64,000 nucleotides of DNA from Meconema thalassinum (lineage: Eukaryota > Arthropoda > Insecta > Orthoptera > Tettigoniidae), in the NCBI GenBank assembly GCA_946902985.2, contig OX336388.2, forward strand, positions 1,503,832,545-1,503,896,544. The letters are read 5' to 3'. A model generated the notes under the pieces. The model was not told the origin of the DNA and did not search any database. It saw only the letters and a program-made list of their open reading frames with translations. The position numbers and the translations under genes were made by a program. This document shows positions 21,476 to 32,670 of the stretch, one piece after another (the stretch's first letter is position 1; every line of letters begins with the position of its first letter).

Positions 21476-22442
21476 TCTTATATATAAAAGTGAAAGTCTG
21501 TATGTATGTATGTATGTATGTGGGTGGGTGGGTGGGTGGGTTGGTTCCGTATACAAATCCACACCGTTCCACCAATCTCAACCAAATTTTGCATACACAT
21601 AGTTTAGGTCCCAGAAGGAACCGCTGGCTACATGAATTTTCGATAGTCTTTCTCATTGTTCTGATTTCGGCCCTTTTGCACTCAAGCACAGGCTAATCGA
21701 ATCATAAAATATACTCATGAAGGAATGGCAAGGCAGATAGTTTCCATGGCAACATAGCTTAAGTCGAGACACGGCCGTCTGGATGCCAGTTGCGCTCTGC
21801 ACTACCGGTATAGAAAATGAGCATCTTTACTTGAAATCCCGTTAGTTACTCACCTACTCACACAGCACTGTCAACCGAGTTTAGCATAACAAAGACTTGA
21901 CACTATCTTCTACTATATATTTGCCAAATACCACTCACTCACTCACTCACTCACTCACCCGATCATCATCGGCTATACCAAATTACTCAGTTCCCTACCT
22001 GACCCAGTACCACCTTTACAGCTTGCATCCCAAACAGTTCCGTACCAGTCAGCAGTAAGAAATCTGGGAGTTATTTTTGACTCTCGATTATCGTGGCAGG
22101 ATCACACAAACATGATTCTGAAAAGGGTTGCATCGTCATTATATCAAATTAGGCGAACTTGCTTCTATTTGCCCCAAAATGTACGAAAGATACTGATACA
22201 GAGTTTGATATTATCAATATTTGACTACGGATCTATAATTTACCATGATATGGGAGAGGTCCTCAATACAAAATTGCAAAGAATGCAAAATGCTTGCTTG
22301 CGGTTTGTACTCAATGTACCAAGAGAGTCTCATATAACTCCATTTTACGTCCAGATTGGATGGCTAAAGTTAAAGGAACGAAGACAGTATGCCATGGCTC
22401 TGACTGTGATAAAAATTCTAAAATTCAAAATTCCGTCTTATA

Positions 22443-23907
22443 CACACATCAAAAAAAGTTTTGCATCACCTCGGTTCCAAGAGTTCCGGAACCTTTAAAT
22501 ACAAAGGGAATAGAGATCAACACAAACAACATTTCAGCTCGTTTTATTGCTCATGAGACCCACACATTGCATGTTGTACCATCATACAGCTAGACTTTCA
22601 GCATTTGTAGTCCAGATTGCAGTACACACCACTACCTCTAATACCCAGTAGCACGTCCTCTTGCATTGATGCATGCCTGTATTCGTCGTGGCATACTATC
22701 CACAAGTTCATCAAGACACTGTTGGTCCAAATTGTCCCACTCCTCAACGACAATTCGGCGTAAATCTCTCAGAGTGGTTGGTGGGTCAAGACGTCCATAA
22801 ACAGCCCTTTTCAACATATCCCAGGCATGTTCGATAGGGTTCATGTCTGGCGAACATGCTGGCCACTGTAGTCGAGCGATGTCGTTATCTTGAAGGAACG
22901 CATTCACAAGATGTGCACGATGAGGTCGAGAATTGTCGTCCATGAAGACAAATGCCTCTCCAATATTCTGCCGATATGGGTGCACTATGGGTCGGAGGAT
23001 GTCATTCAGGTATCGTAAAGCCGTTTCTGAGCCTTCCATGACCACCAGTGGCGTACGTCGGCCCCACATAATGCCACCCCAAAACATCAGGGAACCACCA
23101 CCTTGCTGCACTCGCTGGACAGTGTGTCTAAGACGTTCAGCCTGACCAGGGTGCCTCCAAACACGTCTCCGACGATTGTCTGGTTGAAGGCATATGCGAC
23201 ACTCATCGGTGAAGAGAACGTGATGCCAATTCTGTGGGGTCCATTCAGCATGTTGTTGGGCCCATCTGTACCACGCTGCATGGTGTCGGGGTTGCAAAGC
23301 TGGACCTCGCCATGGACGTCGGGATTGAAGTTGCGCATCATGCAGCCTATTGCGCACAGTTTGAGTTGAAACACGACGTCCTGTGGCTGAACGAAACGCA
23401 TTATTCAACATGGTGGCATTGCTGTCAGGGTTCCTCCGAGCGGCAATCCGTAAGTAGCGGTCATCCACTACAGTAGTAGCCCTTGGGCGGCCTGAGCGAG
23501 GCCTGTCATCGACAGTTCCTGTATCTCTGTACCTCCTCCATGTCCGAACAACATCGCTTTGGTTCACTCTGAGACGCCTGGAAACTTCCCTTGTTGAGAG
23601 CCCTTCTTGACACAAAGTAACAATGCGGACGCGATCGAACTGCGGTATTGACCTTCTAGGCATGGTAGAACTACAGACAACATGAGCAGCGTACCTTCGT
23701 CCTGGTGGAATGACTGGAACTGATCGGCTGTCGTACCCCCTCCGTCTAATAGGCCCTGCTCATGCATGGTTGTTTACATCTTTGAGCAGTTTTAGTGACA
23801 TCTATGAACAGTCAAAGGGACTGTATCTTTGATACAATATACACAGTCAACGTCTATATGCCGGAGATCTGGGAACCGAGGTGATGCAAAACTTTTTTTG
23901 ATGTGTG
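22443..23907 (-). mobile_element. Tc1 transposon, complete, copy 2 (1465 bp)
   Basis: It is the same length as copy 1, in opposite orientation, with the same perfect inverted repeats (CACACATC... and ...GATGTGTG) and TA on both sides (22441-22442 and 23908-23909). It sits inside the LINE reading frame. Confidence 0.95.
22638..23663 (-). CDS. Tc1 transposase, DD34E, copy 2
   Basis: A 341-residue intact transposase, 335 residues identical to copy 1. D153, D243 and E278 are all present, as are the N-terminal helix-turn-helix and GRPR. The differences are Q113, W131, Q144, F194, H228 and I262. F194 gives LMFWGG, and W131 and I262 lie outside the catalytic motifs; which copy keeps the family consensus cannot be told from two sequences. 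The start at MPRRSIPQFD was chosen by identity with copy 1 and canonical length. Confidence 0.95.
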   Translation of the reverse strand: MPRRSIPQFDRVRIVTLCQEGLSTREVSRRLRVNQSDVVRTWRRYRDTGTVDDRPRSGRPRATTVVDDRYLRIAARRNPDSNATMLNNAFRSATGRRVSTQTVRNRLHDAQLQSRRPWRGPALQPRHHAAWYRWAQQHAEWTPQNWHHVLFTDECRICLQPDNRRRRVWRHPGQAERLRHTVQRVQQGGGSLMFWGGIMWGRRTPLVVMEGSETALRYLNDILRPIVHPYRQNIGEAFVFMDDNSRPHRAHLVNAFLQDNDIARLQWPACSPDMNPIEHAWDMLKRAVYGRLDPPTTLRDLRRIVVEEWDNLDQQCLDELVDSMPRRIQACINARGRATGY

Positions 23908-24332
23908 TATTTACTGCACACTAACTCCCATGCAATTAGTGCATAACCGTGCGAATAGACACACTGCACAAATGCTCCAGATACCTCATCACAGAACCGA
24001 AAAATGCAAAGGTTCATTCCGTATTTCAGCTAGTATTCTCTGGAATAAATATAAATTGCACCAGTATTCAGGACTACCTATCAGAGCGATAAAACACTCC
24101 CTTCATTGTGATCTATCAGCTATACAATTATCATGTTCAAGGTGAACGGATGAAATAACAAGAACTTCTATTGTCAACTGTATGTATAGGTTAAGTTTTT
24201 CTTTTCTTTCTTCATTTATTCTATTGTATATAACCGCCCTCTGAATGAAGAGAGCTGCATAAAGAGGCTTTGTAGCCTCAGTGGCCTGTATAAGAGAAAC
24301 AATAAATTCAAATTCAAATTCAAAATTCACTC

Positions 24333-27300
24333 ACTCATTCATTCATCACGAAATCTCAGAAACCACCGATCGGATTGGAATGAAATTTGGTATGCTGCTT
24401 CCCCAAGGGCCGCAAATGCCCACCAAGAGAGAATTTTTGTATATTCAGGTTCTAAAGGGGTGTTAAGGGGTAGACATGCATTTCATTGAATAGCGATATC
24501 TCCCGATTGGTTTCATTGGGGGATGTGATACTCGGCACATAAACTCATCATTAAAAATAAGAAGACACGAGTCTGAGGGTTTTTCAATGTGGCGTATATT
24601 ATGAGGTGAAAGGGGTGAAAAGTGGGGATTGAAAGATTCCTAACGGAGCGTGTATCTCTTAAACGACATAGGCGAGGAGTTTGAAACTCAGCGGGAAAAA
24701 ATCAGCATAAAAATAAGTAAATATGTGTTGGACCGTTTTTTTCATAAATCCAATTTTTAGGGGCCCATGGGGAGGGGTGAAATTCTGGGGGGAGGGGGGG
24801 GGGGACAGGATAGAAAGTGTCCTAACTGATTGATTTACTGACTCACTCATCAAACTCAGGGGGAAAAACTGCTTTAAAGTAAGTAAATAGCTGTTCGACA
24901 GTTTTTTTCATAAATCAAATTTAAGAGGTTCATGGGTAGGGGTGCAATTCTGAAAAAAGAAAATTGAAAAAAATGTCCTGACTAACTAACTCACTCACTC
25001 ACTCACTCATCATCGCCCAGCCAAAATTATTGAAGTTAGAAACGTGACAGTTTGGGGATATGTTCATTGTATGTCAAAACCGGCTACTAAGGGAGGATTT
25101 TCGGATATTCAGGTTCTAAAGAGGTGTTAAGGGGGTAAACGTGCATTTCATTGAATAACAATATCTCACGATTGGTTTCATTGGGGGATGTGATACACGG
25201 CATATAAACTCATAATTAAAAAGTAAGAAGACACGTTTCTGAGGGTTTTTCGATGTGGTGTATATTATGAGGTGAAAGGGGTGAAAAGTAGGGATTTGAA
25301 GATTCCTAACGGAGCGTGTATCTCTTAAACGACATAGGCGAGGAGTTTGAAACTCAGCGGAAAATAATCAGCATAAAAAGTAAGTAAATATGTGTTTGAC
25401 CGTTCTTTTATAAATCCAATTTAAGGGGCCCATGGGGAGGGGTGAAATTCTTGGGGGGGGGGGGGGGGAGGAACAGGAAAGAAAGTGTCCTAACTGACTG
25501 ACTGACTGACTCACTCATCAAACTCAGGGGGAAAAACTGCTTTAAAGTAAGTAAATAGCTATTCGACAGTTTTTTGATCAATCAAATTGAAGGGGTTCAT
25601 CGGGAGGGGTGAAATTCTGAAGAAAAACAAATGAAAGGAAATGTCATGACTCATTCACTCACTCATCATCGCCCAGCCAAAAATATTGAAGTTGGAAACA
25701 TGGCATTTTGGGGATATGTTCGTTGTATGTCAAAACCGTACACTAAGGGAGGATTTTTGGATATTCAGGCTCTAAAGGGGTCATTGAATAACAATATCTC
25801 ACGAGTGTTTTCATTTGTGGAGGTGATACTCGGCATATAAACTATTCATTAAAAATAAGCAGACATGTGTCTAAGGGTTTTTCGATGTGGTGCATTATTA
25901 TGAGGTGAAAGGGGTGAATAGTGGGGGTTGAAGGATTCCTAACGGAGCGTGTAGGCCTATCTCTTAAACGACATAGGCGAGAAATTTGAAATTCAGCGAA
26001 AAAAATCAGCTAAATAAATAAGTAAATCGGTGTTCGACCTTTTTTTCATAAATTAATTTAAGGGGCCAATGGGGTGGGGTGGAATTCTGGGGGAAAAAAG
26101 GAGAGAAAGTGTCCTAACTGACTGAATAACTCACTCACTCATCAAACTCGGGGGAAAAAGACAGCTTAAAAAATAAGTTAATAGGTGATCAAGAGTTTTT
26201 TCATCAATCCAATTTAAGGGGCCCTTGGGGAGGGGTGAAATTCTGGTAAAAATAACTGAAAGAAAATGTCCTGTCTGACTCACTCACTCATCACGTCCAG
26301 CAAAAACTATGAAAGTTGGAAAAATGAAATTTTGGGAATATGTTCGCTGTAAAATATAAGTAAATAGGTGTTCGACCGTTTTTTAATAAATCCAATTTAA
26401 GGGGCCCTTGGAGAGGGGTTAAAATCTGGGGGGAGAAAACAGGAAAGAAAGTGTCCTAACTCACTCACTCATCACACTGAGGGGGGAAGAACAGCTCAAA
26501 AATAAGTAAATAGGTGTTCGACCGTTTTTTTTTCATAAATCGGATTTAAGGGGTTCATGAGAGGGGTGAAATTCTGAAAAATAATTGAAAGAAAATGTCC
26601 TGACTTACTCACTCACTCATCTTCGTCCAGCCAAAATTATTGAAGTTTGAAACATGACATTTTGGGGCTATGTTCGTTGTATGTCGAAAACGTCCACTAA
26701 AGAAGGATTTTTGGATATTCAGGTTCTAAAGGAGTGTTAAGGTGGTAGACTTGCATTTTATTGAATAACAATTGGTTTGATGATGATGATAATTGTTGTT
26801 TTAAGGGGCCTAACATCTAGGTTATCGGCCCCATAACAATTGGTTTCCTTGGGGATGGGATACTCGGCATATAAATTCATCATTAAGAATAAGAAGACAC
26901 ACGTCTGAGTGTTTTTCGATGTGGTGTGTATTATGAGGTGTATGTGTGAAAAGTGGGGGTTGAAGGATTCCTAACGGGGCAAGTATCTCTTAAAAGACAG
27001 AGGCAAAAAGTATGGATCTCAGGGAGAAAAATCAGCTTGAAAAAGTAGTAAATAAGTGTTCGATCTTTTTTTCCTAAATCCAATTAAAGGGGCCCATGGG
27101 GAGGAGTGAAATTCTGGGGAAAGAAGTCCACTATGGAAGGATTTTTGGATATTCTCTCATCATCCCCCAGCAAACCTATTGCAGTTAGAAACTTGAAATT
27201 TTGGGGATACGATCGCTGTATGACGAAAAAATCCACTAAGGATGGATTTTTGGATATTCATGTTCTGAAGGGGTATTAAGGGGGTTAAACTTGCATTTCA

Positions 27301-30300
27301 TTGAATAAGAATTTCTCACGAGTTGTTTCATTTGGGGATGTGATATTCAGCATATACACTAATCATTCAAAATAAGCAGACATATGTCTAAGGGTTTATC
27401 GATATGGTGTATATTGTGAGGTGAAAGGGGAGAAAATTGGGGGTTGAAGGGTTCTTAACGGAGCATGTACTGTATCGCTTATTCAACATAGGCGATAAGT
27501 TAGAAATTCAGCGGAAAAAGCAGCTTAAAAATAAGTAAATAGGTGTTCGACCATTTCTTCATAAATCCAATTTAAGGTCCTCATAGGGAGGGGTGAAATT
27601 CGGGGGGGGGGGGGGGAACAGGAAAGAAAGTGTCCTAACTGATTGACTCAATTACTCATAAAACTCAGGAGGAAAACAGCTTTAAATAAATAAATAGGTG
27701 TCCAACCGTTTCTTATTTTCATAAATCCAATTTAAGGGGTTCATAGAGAGGGGTGAAATTCTCAAAAATAAATGAAAAAAAATGTCCTGACTGACTCACT
27801 CACTCATCATCGCCCAGCCAAAATTATTGAAGTTAGAAACGTGACAGTTTGGGGATATGTTCATTGTATGTCAAAACCGGCTACTAAGGGAGGATTTTCG
27901 GATATTCAGGTTCTAAAGAGGTGTTAAGGGGGTAAACGTGCATTTCATTGAATAACAATATCTCACGATTGGTTTCATTGGGGGATGTGATACACGGCAT
28001 ATAAACTCATAATTAAAAAGTAAGAAGACACGTTTCTGAGGGTTTTTCGAAGTGGTGTATATTATGAGGTGAAAGGGGTGAAAAGTAGGGATTGGAAGAT
28101 TCCTAACGGAGCGTGTATCTCTTAAACGACATAGGCGAGGAGTTTGAAACTCATCGGAAAATAATCAGCATAAAAAGTAAGTAAATATGTGTTTGACCGT
28201 TCTTTTATAAATCCAATTTAAGGGGCCCATGGGGAGGGGTGAAATTCTTGGGGGGGGGGGGGGACAGGAAAGAAAGTGTCCTAACTGATTGACTGACTGA
28301 CTCACTCATCAAACTCAGGGGGAAAAACTGCTTTAAAGTAAGTAAATAGCTATTCGACAGTTTTTTGATCAATCAAATTGAAGGGGTTCATCGGGAGGGG
28401 TGAAATTCTGAAGAAAAACAAATGAAAGGAAATGTCATGACTCATTCACTCACTCATCATCGCCCAGCCAAAAATATTGAAGTTGGAAACATGGCATTTT
28501 GGGGATATGTTCGTTGTATGTCAAAACCGTACACTAAGGGAGGATTTTTGGATATTCAGGCTCTAAAGGGGTCATTGAATAACAATATCTCACGAGTGGT
28601 TTCATTTGTGGAGGTGATACTCGGCATATAAACTATTCATTAAAAATAAGCAGACATGTGTCTAAGGGTTTTTCGATGTGGTGCATTATTATGAGGTGAA
28701 AGGGGTGAATAGTGGGGGTTGAAGGATTCCTAACGGAGCGTGTAGGCCTATCTCTTAAACGACATAGGCGAGAAATTTGAAACTCAGCGAAAAAAATCAG
28801 CTAAATAAATAAGTAAATCGGTGTTCGACCTTTTTTTCATAAATTAATTTAAGGGGCCAATGGGGTTGGGTGGAATTCTGGGGGGAAAAAGGAGAGAAAG
28901 TGTCCTAACTGACTGAATAACTCACTCACTCATCAAACTCGGGGGAAAAAGACAGCTTAAAAATAAGTTAATAGGTGATCAAGAGTTTTTTCATCAATCC
29001 AATTTAAGGGGCCCTTGGGGAGGGGTGAAATTCTGGTAAAAATAACTGAAAGAAAATGTCCTGTCTGACTCACTCACTCATCACGTCCAGCAAAAACTAT
29101 GAAAGTTGGAAAAATGAAATTTTGGGAATATGTTCGCTGTATGTCGAAAACGTCAACTAAGGAATGATTTTTGTTTATGCGGGTTTTAAAGAGATGTTAA
29201 GGGGGGTAAACGTGCATTTCATTGAATAACGATATCTCATGAGTTGTTTCTTTGGGGATGTGATATTCGGTATATAAACTAATCATTAAAAATAATCAGA
29301 CATATATCTAAGGGTTTATCGATGTGGTGTATATTATGAGGTGAAAGGGGTGAAAATTGGGGGTTGAGGGATTCTTAACGGAGCGCGTATCTCTTAAACG
29401 ACATAGGCGAGAAGTTTGAAATTCGGCGGGAAAAAACAGCTTAAAATACAAGTAAATAGGTGTTCGACCGTTTTTTTCATAAATCCAATTTAAGGGGCCC
29501 TTGGATAGGGGTAAAATTATGGGGGGGGGGGGGGAAATCAGGAAAGAAAGTGTCCTAACTGATTGACTCACTTACTCACTCATCAAAATCAGGGCGAAAA
29601 CAGCTTTAAATAAGCAAATAGGTGTTCGACCGTTTTTTTCATCAATCCAATTGAAGGGGTTCATGGGGAGGGGTGAAATTATCAAAAATAAATGAAAGAA
29701 AATGTCCTGACTCACTCACTCATCATCGCCCAGCCAAAATTATTGAAGTTAGAAACATGAAATTTTGGGGATATGTTCGTTGTATGTCGAAAACGTCCAC
29801 TAAGGAAAGAGTTTTGGATATTCAGGTTCTAAAGTGGTGTTAAGGGGGGTAAACGTGCATTTCATCGTATAACAATATCTCACGAGTGGTTTCATTTGGG
29901 GATGAGATACTTGGCATATATACTAATCATTAAAAATAAGCTGACACATGTCTAATGGTTTTTCGATGTGGGGTATATTATGAGGTGAAAGGGATGAAAA
30001 GTGGGGGTTGAAAGATTCCTAACGGAGCGTGTATCTCTTAAACGACATAGGCGAGGAGTTTGATTTTATCCGAATTTCAATCAGCTTATAAATAAATAAA
30101 TGAATAAATAATTAAAATAAGTACCGGTAGGTGTTCGACAGTTTTTTCATAAATCCAATTTAAGGGGCCTATGGGGAGGGGTGAAATTCTGGAAGAAAAT
30201 CGTCCACTAAAGAAGGATTTTTTGATGTTCACTCTCATCGACCAACCAAAACTATTAAAGTTAGAAGAAGGGGATATGTTTGTTGTGTGTCGAAAAAGTC

Positions 30301-30390
30301 TACTAAGGAGGGATTTTTGGATATTCAGGTTCTAAAGGGGTGTTAACGGGGTTAAACCTGCATTTCATTGAATAACAATATGACACGACT
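24333..30390 (+). repeat. Helitron H1 internal minisatellite, ~650-bp higher-order units
   Basis: Units start at 'catcatcgcccagccaaaattattg' or a variant (25,008; 25,665; 26,292; 26,620; 27,803; 28,457; 29,083; 29,725). Each carries 'ggatattcaggttctaaaggggtgttaaggggg', 'ttcgatgtggtgtatattatgaggtgaaaggggtg', 'cctaacggagcgtgtatctcttaaacgacataggcg', then one or two ~135-bp subunits ('aagtaaataggtgttcgaccg ... ggggaggggtgaaattctgg ... aagtgtcctaac') and CACTCACTC spacers. Poly-G tracts recur at one fixed point. Units near 25.0-26.3 and 27.8-29.1 kb are almost identical (2.79 kb apart). Short open frames such as 25631-25840 and 28422-28631 are repeat products. Confidence 0.9.
26779..26832 (-). mobile_element. 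54-bp truncated retroposon with 14-bp target duplication
   Basis: GATGATGATGATAATTGTTG plus 'ttttaaggggcctaacatctaggttatcggcccc' is flanked on both sides by ATAACAATTGGTTT (26765-26778 and 26833-26846). H2 carries the empty site with one ATAACAATTGGTTT near 45,955. The same sequence is at 1188-1247. It is the extreme 3' end, with (ATC)n tail, of a retroposon inserted by target-primed reverse transcription. Confidence 0.85.
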
Positions 30391-30540
30391 ATGTCGTGAG
30401 CGAAGCGAGGCTAAAAATGCGAAGGGGTGTGTCTGTGTATTACTCAATCACGCAAGAACCACTGGTCCGATTTACATGAATTTTACATGGAAGTAGCTGA
30501 TTTACCTGGTTAACATATAGGCTACTTTTGATTTCAATAC

Positions 30541-32670
30541 TGTACCCATGTGAGTAATCTCGATGGAAAATATGCTTCTGCCTCCAGCTAGCGTCAGGAC
30601 TCAGGCGTGTACCGTTCCCCCATTGAGCAGTTGCATATTTTGGATTTGAGGCTAAAAGGTATCAACTCTACAATGATAAGGCACAACTCTACTCTAAAGA
30701 CTTTAATTCAGTAAAACTCATGGCTTCAAACAAAATAATAAGAACACAATCCCAATAAACAATACACAAATAAACAAAGTTACTCCCATAATCCACTAAT
30801 TATTCACATAGTTTAACAAATTAAATCCATATCATTATTCAATCCTTTACCAATATGTGGACTTTAAACTTCACTCAAGTGCGCTGATGCACATGTAACG
30901 TTTCACAAAAACTGAACTATTACACTCATGTCACCTAATGTGACTTCTTTAAATTCACAAAGTTACTTGTTTCTTACAATACATCTTAATTTACATCATG
31001 TGTACTGTCGGTGTTATATCTCTCTCTCCCACCGAATGCTTTCATGCATTAGCCAACTCATGGTTTGCACTACAATCTACTTGCAACAGCACAATTACGT
31101 AAATTTACCCATCCACTCCCCTCTTTTTATAGTTCCACTGCATGCCATTGTGATTTCAATAAATAACTTCTGTTATCGTTGTGTCAGATAGTATCATTAC
31201 GCTAACCTCGCGAGCGTAGCCTGTGGCATCGAGTAACCAACTTCATTAACTAGGTGTCAGTGACAGTCACAAATGCAACTTCCAACCATTCGTTAGATTG
31301 CTAAAATTTTATATCATCAGGGTAATCTATGATTAGCAATGTGTTTTTAAACCACACACATTCATTACACGCTGTAACAATTCTTCCTTTCAATACAAGC
31401 AAGGTCTTAAATCTGTCCGCTCAAAACGCGAGCCTTCAAGGTTTGTTTAGCAACCCAGCCCCTTGGAGCTGCCTGTATACAATGGAACAGAGTAGGGGTG
31501 TTCACAGCTGTAAATCGTCCCTTGTCTCCCTGATTCCTGGACTTTACCTCCCCAAGCAGTATTACGCTTTTGAATACAACATTGTGGTCACAATGATCCA
31601 CGTGATCCCATATGATCTAAACTGAATATTATGCAATGGTTCTGGGTGAGCTTGAATATTTAATCCTAGCCTTAGGACATTAATAACGGCCTCAACAGGT
31701 CCGTATCATACAACGAAGGCACGAGATTCATAAAACACAGGTGTAGGTTAGCCGGTATCTTAATAAAATATTACGGTCAGTCAACAGCTGCTGCCAATGG
31801 ATACGCTTCGCAAGAGCCGAATCATTCAATAACAAGTTCGCGGGCAATCAGTTATAGTGTAAGGGTTTCCAATGTTCTCCCTTCACTTACCACAGGATTC
31901 GAACCCGGAACATTTCATATCCATCATCGGAGATAGGGTACACACTAAATACGCTCCGGCATAAATTAATATCTCTGTACGCCCCATGGCTGTACAAGAT
32001 TCCATACGTCGATTAGATCACCTGGCTTCTACCTGTCTATGATCTCGCCCTATATTAAAGAGAACTCTATCTGTTACTCTACAAGCTTAAACTCATGCCA
32101 CAAATTCAATTCACTGTCAAGCTCCTTCATTTCCTTGCATAATTATATATCCATTAATGCAATATATTTAATATTAACTCTTTTCTCTTCCCTTAATGTA
32201 ATCTACTGCTTGGCTAGATAAATAATCCAATTAGCGTAAATATTTCTTGCTTATAACCTATTATCCTGATGCATTCAATTATACCGTTTATCATTATTAT
32301 AATTAGGCGGCAAAAATTCGATACGCATGTCATACGATGTTGGCATGTCAAAGAACCCATTTGATTTCAGTAGGCCGAGTTCATAATGGCAAAATTAATC
32401 TCGGGAGTTTCCGCCAGCACAAGTTACTCATTTCTCTATTAGAAAGCGCTATTGTGTTCAAGGAGATTAGATATCTAACATCTAACCTCCTTGACTTTCA
32501 TAGTCAAGGAACTACGAAATTCGACATGCACGCTACCCTCCGGGCGTCAAATAGCAAAGCTTGCAACAGGCACCCGAGGCCATACGATATTATTATTATT
32601 ATTATTATAATTATTATTATTATTATTACTGACATAAATTATTTTTCCGACACAACGTAACCATTTCAAT
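30541..32670. other. 2.1-kb segment of unclear origin left of B's 3' LTR
   Basis: It lies between the end of H1 similarity and the start of the LTR repeat and has no counterpart in the right LTR. It begins TGTACCCATGTG, which could be an LTR start, and contains an inverted B-box-like GGATTCGAACCCGG near 31894 and an (ATT)n run at 32589-32627. No convincing ORF. It may be extra LTR sequence lost from the other LTR, or an unrelated insertion. Confidence 0.4.

Larger units (their letters stand above)
21960..24332 (+). pseudogene. 5'-truncated LINE fragment (reverse transcriptase C-terminus), split by Tc1
   Basis: On the plus strand the frame reads GYTKLLSSLPDP, then NLGVIFDSRLSWQDH and SLILSIFDYGSIIYHD, which is typical of the region after the RT catalytic core in jockey/CR1-type LINEs. 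It continues to IPSY at 22440, where Tc1 copy 2 enters at a TA. The same frame resumes beyond 23909 (TPMQLVHNRANRHTAQM) and runs to a stop near 24142. The 3' end is a pentanucleotide tail, (AATTC)n-like, at 24305-24330. H2 has the matching uninterrupted position near 43,890-43,905, in CACTCACTC sequence. Only the last ~0.9 kb of the LINE is present. The clade is not certain. Confidence 0.7.

Noticed and set aside
25631..25840. 69-codon frame duplicated at 28422-28631
   Set aside because: The duplication is that of the 2.79-kb repeat block. The frame has no start context or domain and is lost in sister units.
24333..30390. Possible CRISPR-like or centromeric satellite
   Set aside because: Units are ~650 bp, contain subrepeats, and sit inside a bounded Helitron; there is no repeat-spacer pattern and the genome is eukaryotic.
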